In this document: piece after piece, positions 1 through 11,319 of the stretch
How positions within the stretch are numbered: position 1 is the stretch's first letter
Layout: every line of letters starts with the position of its first letter
Source: Kipferlia bialata
Taxonomy: Eukaryota > Fornicata
Assembly (NCBI GenBank): GCA_003568945.1
Contig: BDIP01000261.1
Coordinates: 1-21,918 of the forward strand
DNA: 21,918 nucleotides
Direction: 5' to 3'
Notes under the pieces: generated by a model
The model's database searches: none
Seen by the model: only the letters and a program-made list of their open reading frames with translations
What the model was told of the DNA's origin: nothing
Made by a program: the position numbers and the translations under genes

Positions 1-1
1 C

Positions 2-4
<3 letters not shown>

Positions 5-56
<52 letters not shown>
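5..56. repeat. (TA)n microsatellite
   Basis: About 26 TA units at the left edge of the window. It lies in the intron upstream of the first visible exon of the propeller-like gene, or in its flank. Another long TA tract occurs at about 8015-8050. Confidence 0.95.
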
Positions 57-58
<2 letters not shown>

Positions 59-94
59 ACAATATATTTATGTTACATATACCTGTCTATATAT

Positions 95-490
95 ACATGT
101 CTGACCCAGGACTGCAGGTCCAGTCCTGGTAATATATAGAATTCATATATATGTATAGTATATAGTGAACCGTATTTAGTATAGTGCGTATATATATCAT
201 AAATATATGAATATACCTGTCTGACCCAGGACTGCAGGGCCAAACCAGGTACACACATATGTATGTATTTATAGCATCGAGTATATATATATATATATGT
301 ATATATATGTGTATACGTGTATATGTATACATATATACCTGTCTGACCCAGGACTGCAAGGCCAAACCAGGTACCTAAATATACTAATATATCTGTATGT
401 ATTTATAGTATCGCATGTATATGTATATAATGTTTGTATGTTTGCATGTATATACCTGTCTGACCCAGGACTACAGGGGCAACCCAGTAT
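95..490 (+). repeat. ~120 bp tandem array of exon-head copies
   Basis: The string CTGACCCAGGACTGCAGG, or a close variant, starts at 101, 221, 343 and 460 (spacings 120, 122 and 117). Only the fourth copy leads into the open exon at 469. Copies 1-3 keep the CAG acceptor and about 20 bp of exon-like sequence, followed by GTAA, GTAC and GTAC, so each looks like a potential 20-nt exon. Units 2 and 3 also share the GTATGTATTTATAG stretch further on. Confidence 0.9.
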
Positions 491-1599
491 TCGAGGAGGA
501 GGTTACCGTATACACTGTCAGAGAGGGTGTTCTGCACGTATTCTGGAGCAACCAAACACACTGGACATACTCCATGAGAGACGGGTGGCTGAAGGAGCCT
601 ACCCGCACACCGTGCAATGGTTGGCCGGCATTTGCTCAGGTATACGTACTGTATATACTATTTTCCCCTTATGCAATACTATACACTATACATACTATAT
701 ACACTCCCATAGTGGGTGGATTTGGAAGGTGAATGAATCATTCACTGAATGATCCTACTCAATATGAGTCTCATACCGTGCCATTTGAAGGAGGGATTTG
801 CAAATGTATGGAAGTGATCACATATACATGGAATAACTGTGGGACTATATTTATCTCTCGGATACAAGAATACTTGTATTATACATCAACCATAGAGTTA
901 GTGGGAATCCAAGTACTTAATTACTTGACCTAACATTTCTAACAGTCAGACCTTCGACCGACTCATATGTGTGTTCACCCCAAGAGGAGTGTGGGCATTC
1001 GACACCATCAGGTACAGATATATAGTACATAATTATATAGTATGTCAGGTATGTAATAGTATATATGTGAGAACATCAGAGACTGTGACCAGAGTATCTC
1101 TCTCTCTCTCTGTCTTTGTCTCTCTCCATCTCCCTCTCTCACCCTCAGTGGAGACTGGGCCATGCTGTGTGACGAGACTACATGCCGCACCTGGAACCTT
1201 AACTATGAGAGGGGGATGTCTGCACCATTAGGATTCAACACACTGCTGGGTGGGTGATACTGAATCGTATACCTATACTGACGCTGACACTGATACTGAC
1301 ACTGACACTGACACCTAGATGTCTGGTCCACCATGGGTACTCAAGTGGAAGAGACAGATGATCCCTCCCTCTTTGTGCACCTAGTCACTCTCAATGAGTC
1401 CATGATCTACCCTAGGTGGACCAACTGTCTAAGATACTACAAACTGTATGATATGTATACTGTATGTATGATATGTTCTCAACTTACTCCAAGTCACGAG
1501 GAGGGGTGGGGGAGGCTACTCAGCTGGGACAAGGACTGGAGAGAGACACTGGGGGTCCGAGCGGCGGATGCGGTAAAGGGGGAGGCAGAGGGACAGTGA
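469..1599 (+). CDS. Beta-propeller-like protein, 3' part (5' end off window)
   Basis: Five exons join in one open frame: 469-639, 950-1011, 1149-1249, 1319-1445 and 1524-1599 (TGA at 1597-1599). Phases 0/2/1/2 agree at every junction, and all introns are GT..AG. The predicted fragment has about 178 residues. It has alternating beta-strand-like segments rich in W, such as VLHVFWSNQTHWTYSMRDGW, GVWAFDTI and DWAMLCDETT. These resemble kelch-type or other beta-propeller blades (hydrophobic strand, then a W or F near a turn, then D), but I see no diagnostic double-glycine kelch motif, so the family is not fixed. The C-terminus is short and charged. No start codon exists in the window. Upstream of 469 there are only repeat copies of the exon head, so earlier exons must lie to the left. 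The acceptor of the second exon (950) and the intron at 1446-1523 are the least certain points. Function unknown. Confidence 0.6.
1279..1317. repeat. (ACTGAC)-type short tandem repeat in intron
   Basis: Six-base units of ACTGAC/GCTGAC/ACTGAT follow one another just before the acceptor at 1318. A shorter related stretch occurs in intergenic DNA near 2318-2340. Confidence 0.75.
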
Positions 1600-2883
1600 G
1601 AGAGAGGCAGAGAGACAGAGAGAGAGAGATCGTTGGAGGAGGATGAGGTGTAGAGGGCTCTGGTAATGGGATACCATAAGGCATGATGAGTTGGAGCACC
1701 GAGTGTAACAGCCAGAGGAATTACCCTGTAACCTATCGTGCAGCCGATTATTCTGTCTGATAGACACTCAGTGTCTAAGACACTGTACTATACTTCTCTT
1801 CAAGAGTGCATCCACAATTCCTTGACAGTGATGAGCCAAAGTACTTGTATACTAGGTCAAGATGCTTTTTACACTGATTTATGACAGTGTGGGTATTATC
1901 TGTTCCCACATCTCTTGTATCTCTTCACAGCACTGTCTATGCGCACACTGTATGTCTACTACTTACTGTGCCACTAGCACTCATGTAGTGTCGTGTCTGA
2001 AAAGCCCTTCTCTCTCACTCCCTCACTCGTGCCTCTATGTGTATACTGTACCAATAGCACAAAAACGCATTCTGGTCTGAAATCATCTCCCTTATTCATC
2101 TCGATTCTGTTACAGCAGCCAGTTACAGTGTCAGCATCGGTTGAGATTATGACTCATTTGTGACGGTATTTGGCGACAGAAGAGCTTTAAAGATAATGCA
2201 AGTCTTAAACATAAACTATTTATGATAAATACGCCTTGCTCTTGTCATTGGATTAAGTTAATCATTTACTGAATGAGTAGAGAGTGACCAGAAAGAATTG
2301 TATAAGTAGCAGTGAGCGATACAGATACTGACACTGATACAGTGCACCTACCAATGTACTCTCTCCGGCTCCAGTGTAGAGACAGCTGGTCTTCTACTGT
2401 TCAAGTTACAAAATCGCTAATGCATCGTGCACTTGAAGTGCATACATCTACCTATCTAGCATGTTTATATGAACACCCTTACTTGAGACGCCACCTCCAA
2501 ATTATTTGGACCAAATATGACCATGGTCTATACACTATATAGTTGCTTCATAGTCAGTCATTAGGCCATCTTTGCAAAAGAGAGTAGTTTGGCAGTTACA
2601 ATGGTGCGTTCAATGAATGACACTAAAACAAGGGGATCTGACTGGTCCCCCAATCATTAGTGAGCGTCTAACTTGTCGGAAGTTCTGAATCAAAACAGTC
2701 GGAATAGATCAATATGCCACGTTAACTCTTCTCAGTTGCTGTCACTCTATATATGGGGTCTTATTGCCTCTCACCCATACGACTGAGCATTCGACTGCGT
2801 ATACCTCTTCAAACACTGTATCAGTACTATTATGACGCGCCACCTGCCATCAGTGATGTTAAGTTAACATTGTTAACTATCCT
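1600..2883. other. Convergent intergenic region
   Basis: Lies between the 3' ends of the propeller-like gene (plus) and the coiled-coil gene (minus). It contains GA- and CT-rich tracts near 1590-1640 and 2008-2030, the short ACTGAC-like run near 2320 and small inverted repeats: GCACTTGAAGTGC near 2428 and GTTAACATTGTTAAC near 2862. No open frame here shows a plausible protein or matching splice sites. I see no RNA gene. Confidence 0.6.
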
Positions 2884-4485
2884 TCAAGAGATGTTCCACG
2901 CTAGTGGAACCAGTACCCGGTTGGCAACCCTCAGAGCCTGTTGTCTCTTGGCCTTCCGTGCTCTCTGCCGTGCAAGATAGTCTACCAGCTTCTCCTCTGC
3001 TGCTACCCTCTCTCTCTCAGAAGCTGCTAACTGGCTCTGCAGGTGCTCCATAGCTGCAGCGTTGTCTGCCTTCCTCTTCCGAACCTCTCTCTCTCTCTCC
3101 TCGGCTTCTCTCTCCAGGCGTCTTATTGTCTCTTGTGCCGCAGCTAGCTCCGCTTCCTTCCCCTCTAAGTCCCTAGTTGCCTTCGACAGAGCAGTTGTAG
3201 ATGCTGCCTCTCTCCTCTTGATCTCTGTCACCTCTTCCTCGGCCTTTTCGGCAGCATCACTCCACTGTTGCAGAGACACGTCTCTCTCGTGCACCATCCA
3301 CCTTAATGTCTCAACTGTCCCCTGACATCAGCGCGCTACCAGACGTGTATGATAATATGAGGATACTCGAATACTACGAAGTGACCAGAAATGGCTCATG
3401 GTGGACATACGACTGAAGCGTGCTGTGAAAGTAGTACACACTAGCCAGTACCTGTAGCTTGTGGTTATCAACCTGGTACTGGCGGGATATGCAGATCGCT
3501 GTCAACACTGCCTACGCATAAGGTGACAAAAAGAGGGGTACATATTCAGATAGTATCGTTCTTTGCTGGCTGTAAACAAGAGAAATGGTGCAGACGATGT
3601 CAGGACGCACCTCGCCAAGCATTAATGCTGGTGACCGTAATGACCACCAATATACACACTCTATCTTAGTCATTACACTATCGTACAACTCACCTGATCG
3701 GTTGCAGACCCATTGGTGGGAGAGTCCCCGTAGAGGTATACAGGACGTACTGCGGATTAGAAGTGTACAATTTACAGTCATGACATGTGTTTCTATACCA
3801 TTGCGAACCCAGGAATATTGCGAAAGCGTATGAAGTACAATATTGGCAAGGAAAACAAGAGTGTAATATACCTGTACATTCCGAGTTGAGATCAGGGGCC
3901 AGAGACCCCTGGGAGTATGCAACAGCCAGCTCACACTGAGATATGAGTGATGCAGGTTTCAGTAGTCTATCCATTGAAAGCCTCACAATGAGATACCTCC
4001 TCTACATGTTGTGTCATAACTCTAGAGAGATCATCATCTCCATACCGTAGTGGGAATGACCGGAATGTCATCAGAAGGTGACAGGGACACGTGAGGAGGC
4101 GCGTCATCTGAATGATTAGAGGATAGTGCCTGAGACGCCAGGATAAGGAAATGAGAGGAAGTGGAGTAGTATAGTATACGTCTACACTGTAGACTCTACA
4201 GCTACACGGATGACGTAACCGAGATGCAAAACATGTATAGAGTTAGTATTGCTCTATCATAGGGATTCAAACACCTAAAGGTGACAGTGGATACTTACCA
4301 AATCCAGCGGCCGGCACATACGTGTACCCGCTGTGGCCTCCTTGGATGGGGTGTACATCCAGTAGGGCATCTCTCTCTCTCTCTCCCCTCTCTTCAGTCT
4401 GGTCAGTCCACGTGTATGTCTCTGACTCATCGTAAGGCTCATCACCATTAGGAACAGCGCCCCGGAAACTCTGGAAGAAACGCAT
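2884..4485 (-). CDS. Coiled-coil protein, six exons, 288 aa
   Basis: Minus-strand exons are 4485-4299, 4107-4046, 3935-3872, 3749-3694, 3511-3452 and 3321-2884. Phases agree throughout and total 867 nt, from ATG (begins MRFFQSFRGAVPNGDE) to TGA at 2884-2886. Donors include GTAAGT, GTATGG and GTGAGT; acceptors end in CAG or TAG. Residues 1 to ~140 are low-complexity and polar, rich in D, S, P and G. From about residue 150 to 270 the protein is an almost unbroken heptad-type helix dense in E, K, A, R and L, for example LEREAEEREREVRKRKADN. This predicts a long coiled coil, so a structural or scaffold role is likely, but no family is recognised. There is no signal peptide or membrane span. The gene is divergent to the DUF4470 gene across 357 bp. 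Unlike its neighbours, none of its five introns (110-191 nt) holds copies of exon edges or long TA tracts. Confidence 0.8.
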
Positions 4486-4842
4486 CTCCTATGTTGTGGG
4501 AAGAGTAACGATCACCGTCGACATTGTGCATACAGTCAACAGTGTAGAGACCATTCTTTGAGGGGTTCTCTAAGAGAACTTCTCTTTGCCAACTGGATTT
4601 GACACATACAGAACCAGACTCTGGTTCAGTTAGCACACAGTGTTTGAGTCAGGGAAACAGTCTCATGTACAATCACCTGCATGAAATAATTGCTGAATAG
4701 TATTGAATTATTCATTACTATTGAATAGTATTGTCCTCTTTTAGATCCATAATGTCGCGGCAGTGCATCGACCAGTTGCTAACACACCTTGTTACTTATA
4801 GTATTACAGTGCTAAAGATATATATGGACAGAAGAAAGATTT
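4486..4842. promoter_or_regulatory. Divergent promoter region
   Basis: 357 bp separates the start codons of the coiled-coil gene (minus, 4485) and the DUF4470 gene (plus, 4843), so promoters for both must lie here or overlap the 5' exons. The part near 4690-4735 is AT-rich, with TGAATAGTATTG repeated around an ATTATTCATTACTATT core. No TATA box or initiator can be assigned with confidence, because the promoter code of this organism is unknown. Confidence 0.45.
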
Positions 4843-7800
4843 ATGCAGGCAGGCATGCGCCGCATGCGGTCCAACTCGACAATCAAAATCAACAAAGGGG
4901 CCGGCCAAAAAATGTCATCAAAAATGACTGCCCCTAAAATCAGATACGGGTGTGCCTTCAGGTTCTCCCTCTCTCTCTCTGCTGGCATGCTGCAGCCCCT
5001 GAACAGCTTTGTGCACATCCCTGACACTGTGCAATGCCACTACCCCTTTGGGAATACCCCTAGCCACCCGATGCCCCTGGTGCCGGTGGGGGAGGGGGGG
5101 GTATGTCATGAATCTGTATCTGCATATATATCACTTACTCTTTTGACTGGCCATTGCCCTATGCCCCTGGTGCCGGTGGTGGAGGGGGAGGTGCGGCATA
5201 CATATCCACAAGTGTCATACTGCAAGGGGCAATAGTGATTATACCTTCTTCACTGGTAATTGCAGTGCTCACTCCAGGCTCCGTCGTACCTGTTACTTGG
5301 CTGTGGAGACGCCAGACACATGTAAGTTACCCCCTCCCACACACACAGACGCGCCTTCCTCTTCCAATGTATTCACATGTTCACTCCCAAATAGGTTGCT
5401 TAAGACAAGTTACTGTCGTATCTCTTCCTCGGATGCGGGAGTCCTGTCAATTCAGTTGTTTTCACTCTCTTGATTGAGGGGGGGTCTCTTTCACCCCCCC
5501 CCTGTTTCCCATTCCCTCCCCTTGTTCTATCTCCCTTTTGTATGTATATGTGACCCTGCTATATAGGACTGGTAGTATTCACTTTCTATCTCTCCTTCTC
5601 TTCCCAAGTCTCTCTCTATCCCCCCCCCTATCCAGGTATGAAACCCTGCTGCATATGAAGACTTGATATTTTTCTCCATCCCCAGCTCTCTCTCTCTCTC
5701 TTCCTAACTCTCTCTCTCTCCCTCCTTACCCAGGTATGACACCCTGCTGCATATGAAGACTTCATATTCCTCACCATCCCCAGCTTTCTCTCTCTCTCTC
5801 TTCCTAAGTATCTCTCTCTCTTCCCAAGTATCTCTCTCTCTTCCCAAGTCTCTCTCTCTCTCCCTTACAAAGGTATGACACCCTGCTGCACAGGAGTGGC
5901 AACCACCACTTCACACTCAATGACATGCAGCCAGAGGTATCTCTCCCCTCCCCTTCTCTCTCCCCTCCCTCCTTATCATATACATATATATGTGTATATA
6001 TATTGCTGTATATATATATATATACCTTCACACTCAATGACATGCAGCCAGAGGTACACACACACACACTCTCTCTCTCTCGTTCTCTCTCTGTCTCCCT
6101 CTTTCAAGTGTTGTGTATGCATGAATATCTACTCCTCCACCCTTAATGATATATATATGTATATATATCTATATCTATATCCCCCCCCTCTTCTCGTATG
6201 TTGAATGTTGAATATATGAATCGTCACCCTCAATTCATTTCCCCTTCCCTCCTCTTACCCAATCCTATACAGTCCTGACGTTCTTTGTCGTGTATCCATT
6301 TTTGACTCCCTCCCTCCCTCTCCCTCTCTCTCTCTCTTTCCCCCAGGTCCTGTTACGCGCCTTGATCCTGGTACATTCTCTCTATCTCTCTCTCTCTTTC
6401 TGACTCTCTCTTTCCACAGGTCCTGTGTCGTGCCCTGATCCTTGCTCACTCTGTCACCTGGTGGGGTAGACAGGATGGTGCCCCACCCAAGCGCCGTAAG
6501 CCCTATGCATCTGTTGCAGCATATCTGTGGAGAGTGCACTACAATGCATACCTGTCCCCCAAGGATCATGAGAGACTAAGGTACATACATATATTGGGTA
6601 GTGGTCTATTTGGTATTGCCAGACTGAGGTACAGGGGGGCTATATTCATGTTTCTTTACACATACAAACAGATACTGGAAATCTATTTATAGTGAGCTCG
6701 GATAGTTGTGTTAAGTGGTATCCCTCCCACCAGAGGAACACCAGAGACTCATGTATGTATAGATTGGCACTATTACAGTACTCATATAGATCCTCTTACC
6801 TCCAGGGAGACCTGTCGGCGTCTGGCAGCAGATGTAACGGAGATGCTCTCCGTACCCACCTCCTGTCCAGATGCATACCTCAGTCTGACCCAGCCCATGC
6901 CCCTCCCATCTCTGCCTGGGTACCTACTAGACAGGGGCACATGCATGTCTATCCTCCCTGTGCTCACTCTCTGGGGGGAGAGAGAGGGGGTGCCATTTCT
7001 CGAGGTATGCACCCTTCTATGTACATGTATGTATTATATTCATACTAGTATATATATATATGTATATATGTAGTCCTCTCTCACTGTCAGACCTGTGCCC
7101 GATCCAAACTTCCCCACACCCCATATACCATATATCCTAGGGTTTGCAGATAGCTATCATTTGTGTTTGTGTATATGTATACCTCTCTTACCACCAGACA
7201 TGTGCCCGATCCAGACTGGACCTGCACATCAGACAGTTCAGGGCATCGGACAGGTATGTTATAAGTTATAACAAGTAACAAGTACGGGGCAATAACATAT
7301 ATATATATACTACACCTATGTATATTCACATATGTTTATACATACATATATATACACATCAGACAGTTCAAGGCATCGGACAAGTATGTTACAACACATC
7401 AGATATATAGTGGTACTGATACAATATAGCATCGGACAAGTACGTATCATATACTAAACCATGTATCACATACTACACATCTATATTTTCGTATATATTC
7501 ACATATATCTATATATACATCAGACAGTTCAGGGCATCGGACAAGTATGTTACAAGTAATATATATACATACACATGTATTAATATACATTTACTGAATC
7601 TGATACACATCAGACAGTTTAGGGCATCGGACAAGTACGTATCATGTACTAAACCATGCCTTACTGCTACCCACAGATATGGGTGAAAGCACTCTAGCTG
7701 TATACATAGTAGCCAGTGTCAGTCTCTCCCCGTATACTCTGCCCTTCAGTTACTCTGCTGATAGAGAGATAGAGAGACTGACCCTAGGGGCATAGTGGAG

Positions 7801-8012
7801 AGAGCCAAGGACGGCCCACCCCGTGCATCCACATACAGCCTCAAGACCCTGTGCCAAGTGGCTAGGAAGGTATGTATATCATTTGATTTGTATATAGATA
7901 GAACCCTTTAGTGTCATAGTTGTATGTCGCGTCTGACATCCAGGTTGCTAAGAAGTCAGTGTGTGAATGTCGTTATAAATATATATATATAAGTATATAT
8001 ATAAGGTGTATA

Positions 8013-8053
<41 letters not shown>

Positions 8054-11000
8054 TTACCTCCAGGCCGCCGAGAAGTCTGTGTGTATAGAATACATATATA
8101 TATATTTCTTCATATATACATATATATATATATATATAAATACAGTATATAGTATAACCCCCAGGCTGCCGAGAAGTCTGTATGTGAGAGACAGGCCGGG
8201 CTCTGGGAGGACAAGGCTCTCTTCAGCAAGTGGGTGATATACATATACATATATATATATATATCTTCAGCAAGTGGGTGCAAGTTATACACTTTGGCCT
8301 TGCCAAGAACGGACATGTCCTCCTGGTCCCCCCCCCCCTCTCTCTCTCCAGCTTATGAATAGGCACCTTGACTACATAGTGCATGGTTCCTATGAGGGCC
8401 AGGCAGACACTTCTCTCTCTCTCCCTCTCTCTACTAATATATATATATATGTATTCAGATATATATCTCATATATAGGCACCTTGACTACATTGTGCATG
8501 GTTCCTATGAGGGTGAGGCAGACACAGACTCAGTGGCCAACCCAACAGTGTACAGGGCATGTGACTTCAGGTACAGTATATATATCATACATGAAGTAGT
8601 ATATATTGCACACATACATATAGTATACATAATTTTGTAGTATACCTATACATAAGGCAGACTCAGTGGCCAACCCAACAGTGTACAGGGCATGTGACTT
8701 TAGGTATAGTTTACATATACATATATATATATATATATATATGTATTAGTATAGAGATATGTATTAGTATTCAAGAATTTTTTCACAGACGTATGGTATA
8801 TGGATGTATATCGTGTACTAAGTGGCCAACCTAACATTGTACAGGGCATGTGACTTCAGGTATCTCTCTGACTGCTATCACATATGACAATACTATTTCT
8901 GGCAGTCTTAACTCTATGGCTCTCTCTCACCCCAGGTTATGCGATAAGGACACCCCCCCTCAGTGGACAGCTCACTATGGGACCCAACCAGTCCTGGGGT
9001 ACCCGCAGAGGTACCCTTATATATATACATACGTATATATACATAGTGTTGAATTGTACAATATATTAGTCCTGAGGTATCTTCTCTCTCCCACTCTCCT
9101 CTCTATGTCTTCTCTCTCTCTAGAGCCTTATTCCAGAGTTGGAGAGGACAACTTCAGATCAGATGTGGAGTGTGAGGTATGGGCTCCTCCGCACATTGCC
9201 TTCCCATACTCACTTTCATCGAGTCGCAGTGCCTACGGCTACACAAATACTGATATTGCTGCCGATACTGATGCGTTTCGTATTGTGTCTCTCTCACCCC
9301 AGACCATCTTCACCTCCTGGATGCGTTCCCTTGACAAGGCCCTGTCGGCAGAGAGAGTGACCGTGACACTGCTGGCTGGGGATTGTCTGCAACTGTTGCT
9401 AGGTGGGTGTCAATGTATATTTTATATATATATATGTATTATATATTATATTAAATACTATATTATATATACACACTCTTGTTAGTATATCTATCTATAT
9501 TCATATATATGTATATATGTATGCGTGTCTGCAACTGTTGCTGGGTGGGTGTCAATTTATGGATAGAGACTGCTAGCTGGGGACTGTCTGCAGCTGTTGC
9601 TAGTTATGACTTACTCCTACATAGACAGTAATATGTATATACTAGAACACATGAATTCAATTAAGATAGTAATGATAATGACTGTGACACTCCTAGCTGG
9701 GGACTGTCTGCAATTGCTGCTGGGTGTGTATTAGTCTATATATACATACTGTTTCTGGCTTAGTCTCAATCCCTATGTATAGACGTGTATGTAATAAGAT
9801 AGCCATCGCTATGACTCCAAATTTGCATCTACTAATAATGGTTGCTTTTCCTGACTCTTACACCAGAGAGATCTCTAGGCCCCACCATGTTCAACTACAT
9901 CGGAGACCAAGGGGAAGATAGCCCTTCTATATCATCTAGACCGTCTAGAGCGTCTAGAGCGTCTAGAGCGTCTAGAGAGTTCCGGTTTGACTACATATCT
10001 GCCTCCAACATCGGGGACTTCGTAGGCCTATTAAACATATTGATAGTGGCACCTGGCTTCCTGAGGACCCCTGGGGTGTCTGTACTCAGCACAGTGTTCC
10101 TGCACAGGTGACAACTCTCTCTCTCTCCTCATAAATCTCTCTCTCTCTTTCTCGTTTCCCTATCCATGTGTGTCCAGCACTTCGTCTTCTCTCGCCCCTT
10201 ATCTCTCTCTCTCTCTCTCTCTCTCTCTTACCCTAGAGACAGTGGTCAGTCTGTGCAGGAGTTCATCAGAGAGAGCACGGGAGTCAGGTATGTATACATA
10301 CATATATATATATATATATCTTGTGTCGATACGTCTTCATTCTAAGTGAGCATTCTCTCTTATCGTTCCCTGTCCACATTTGTGACCTACTTCTGTCTTT
10401 CACTCTTTCTGCCACTGTGGCTCTTACTCTCTCCCTCTCTCCATTACTCCCCCTTTGCCCCTATAGGTATGTAGATATACCACTTTCTCCATCTCCCTAA
10501 CCCCGCCAGGACCCGTGACCTGCCCCATCTCTTTGGCGTCAGGGTGTGTGGGGATGATGAAGAGATGGACAGGGGCAGTGACATGCTGGCATTCAGCCTC
10601 CTGCCCTCGGCCGCACTGTCGATATCCCCCATGCCAAGGGTACCTACTCTCTCTCTCTCTCTCTCTCTTCTTCCCTGTCCCTCCTCTACATCATTTCCGA
10701 CCTTGCTTCTTCTTGTGACTAGTACTCACCCCAGGGCCACGTCGGAGCCTCTGCCGTGACAGGCTACACCTCTCTCTCCTTCTGCCGCTGTCCCATCCCA
10801 TCTCCCCCTCCCTGCATAGACATGGGGCAGGGGTCACCTGAGTGGGCAGGTGTGTATATATATAGATACAGTATACACTAAGTAATCTCAACTGATACTG
10901 GCAGGGGTCGCCTGAGTGGGCTGGACAGATAGGTATGTATTAGTATATCTATACATTAGTATCTATATATGGAGTATTCAGTCATTCTCTGACTGGTACT

Positions 11001-11282
11001 GACTGGGCAGGGCAGACAGCCACTGTCACACACTCCCCAGACAATGAGTCACACCTGCACAAGCTGCTACTGGGAGTACTCAGCAAGACCCATCCCACTG
11101 GGAAGGGCGTGGTAGGGTATATAAATATATATATATATAAATTATTTATATGTTTGAGTTTTCTGAAGAGACATCCCACTGGGAAGGGAGTAGTAGGGTA
11201 GGGTGTAAAAGTTGAATATTGCAGTACTATTTTGTGGCGTTTTGTAGTAGATATTCACCCCGAATTCTATACCGTCTATGTC

Positions 11283-11319
<37 letters not shown>

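Noticed and set aside
95-490. CRISPR-like array (similar ~30-bp repeats at 120-bp spacing)
   Set aside because: Repeat units carry splice sites and match the following exon, spacers are TA-rich, and the DNA is clearly eukaryotic with no cas genes.
3062-3325. Serine-rich plus-strand frame
   Set aside because: Antisense shadow of the coiled-coil exon on the minus strand.
4962-4995. A 34-nt intron (GTTCTC...TGCAG) in exon 1 of the DUF4470 gene
   Set aside because: Removing it shifts the frame into an immediate TGA. Reading straight through stays open, so I kept it as coding. An internal start at 4988 remains possible.
5154-5477. Membrane protein frame ([14 protein letters not shown])
   Set aside because: This is another frame over the exon 5266-5321, whose correct frame gives [11 protein letters not shown] and joins in phase to both neighbours.
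6733-6757. Diverged exon-tail copy (GAACACCAGAGACTCATGTATGT) of the exon ending 6580
   Set aside because: Similarity to GATCATGAGAGACTAAGGTACAT is only moderate and could be chance, so it is not counted.
8850-9485. 211-codon open frame as an intronless gene
   Set aside because: It runs through introns at 9011-9125 and 9172-9302 and includes TA- and CT-tract residues. The spliced model keeps family-like sequence and phase.
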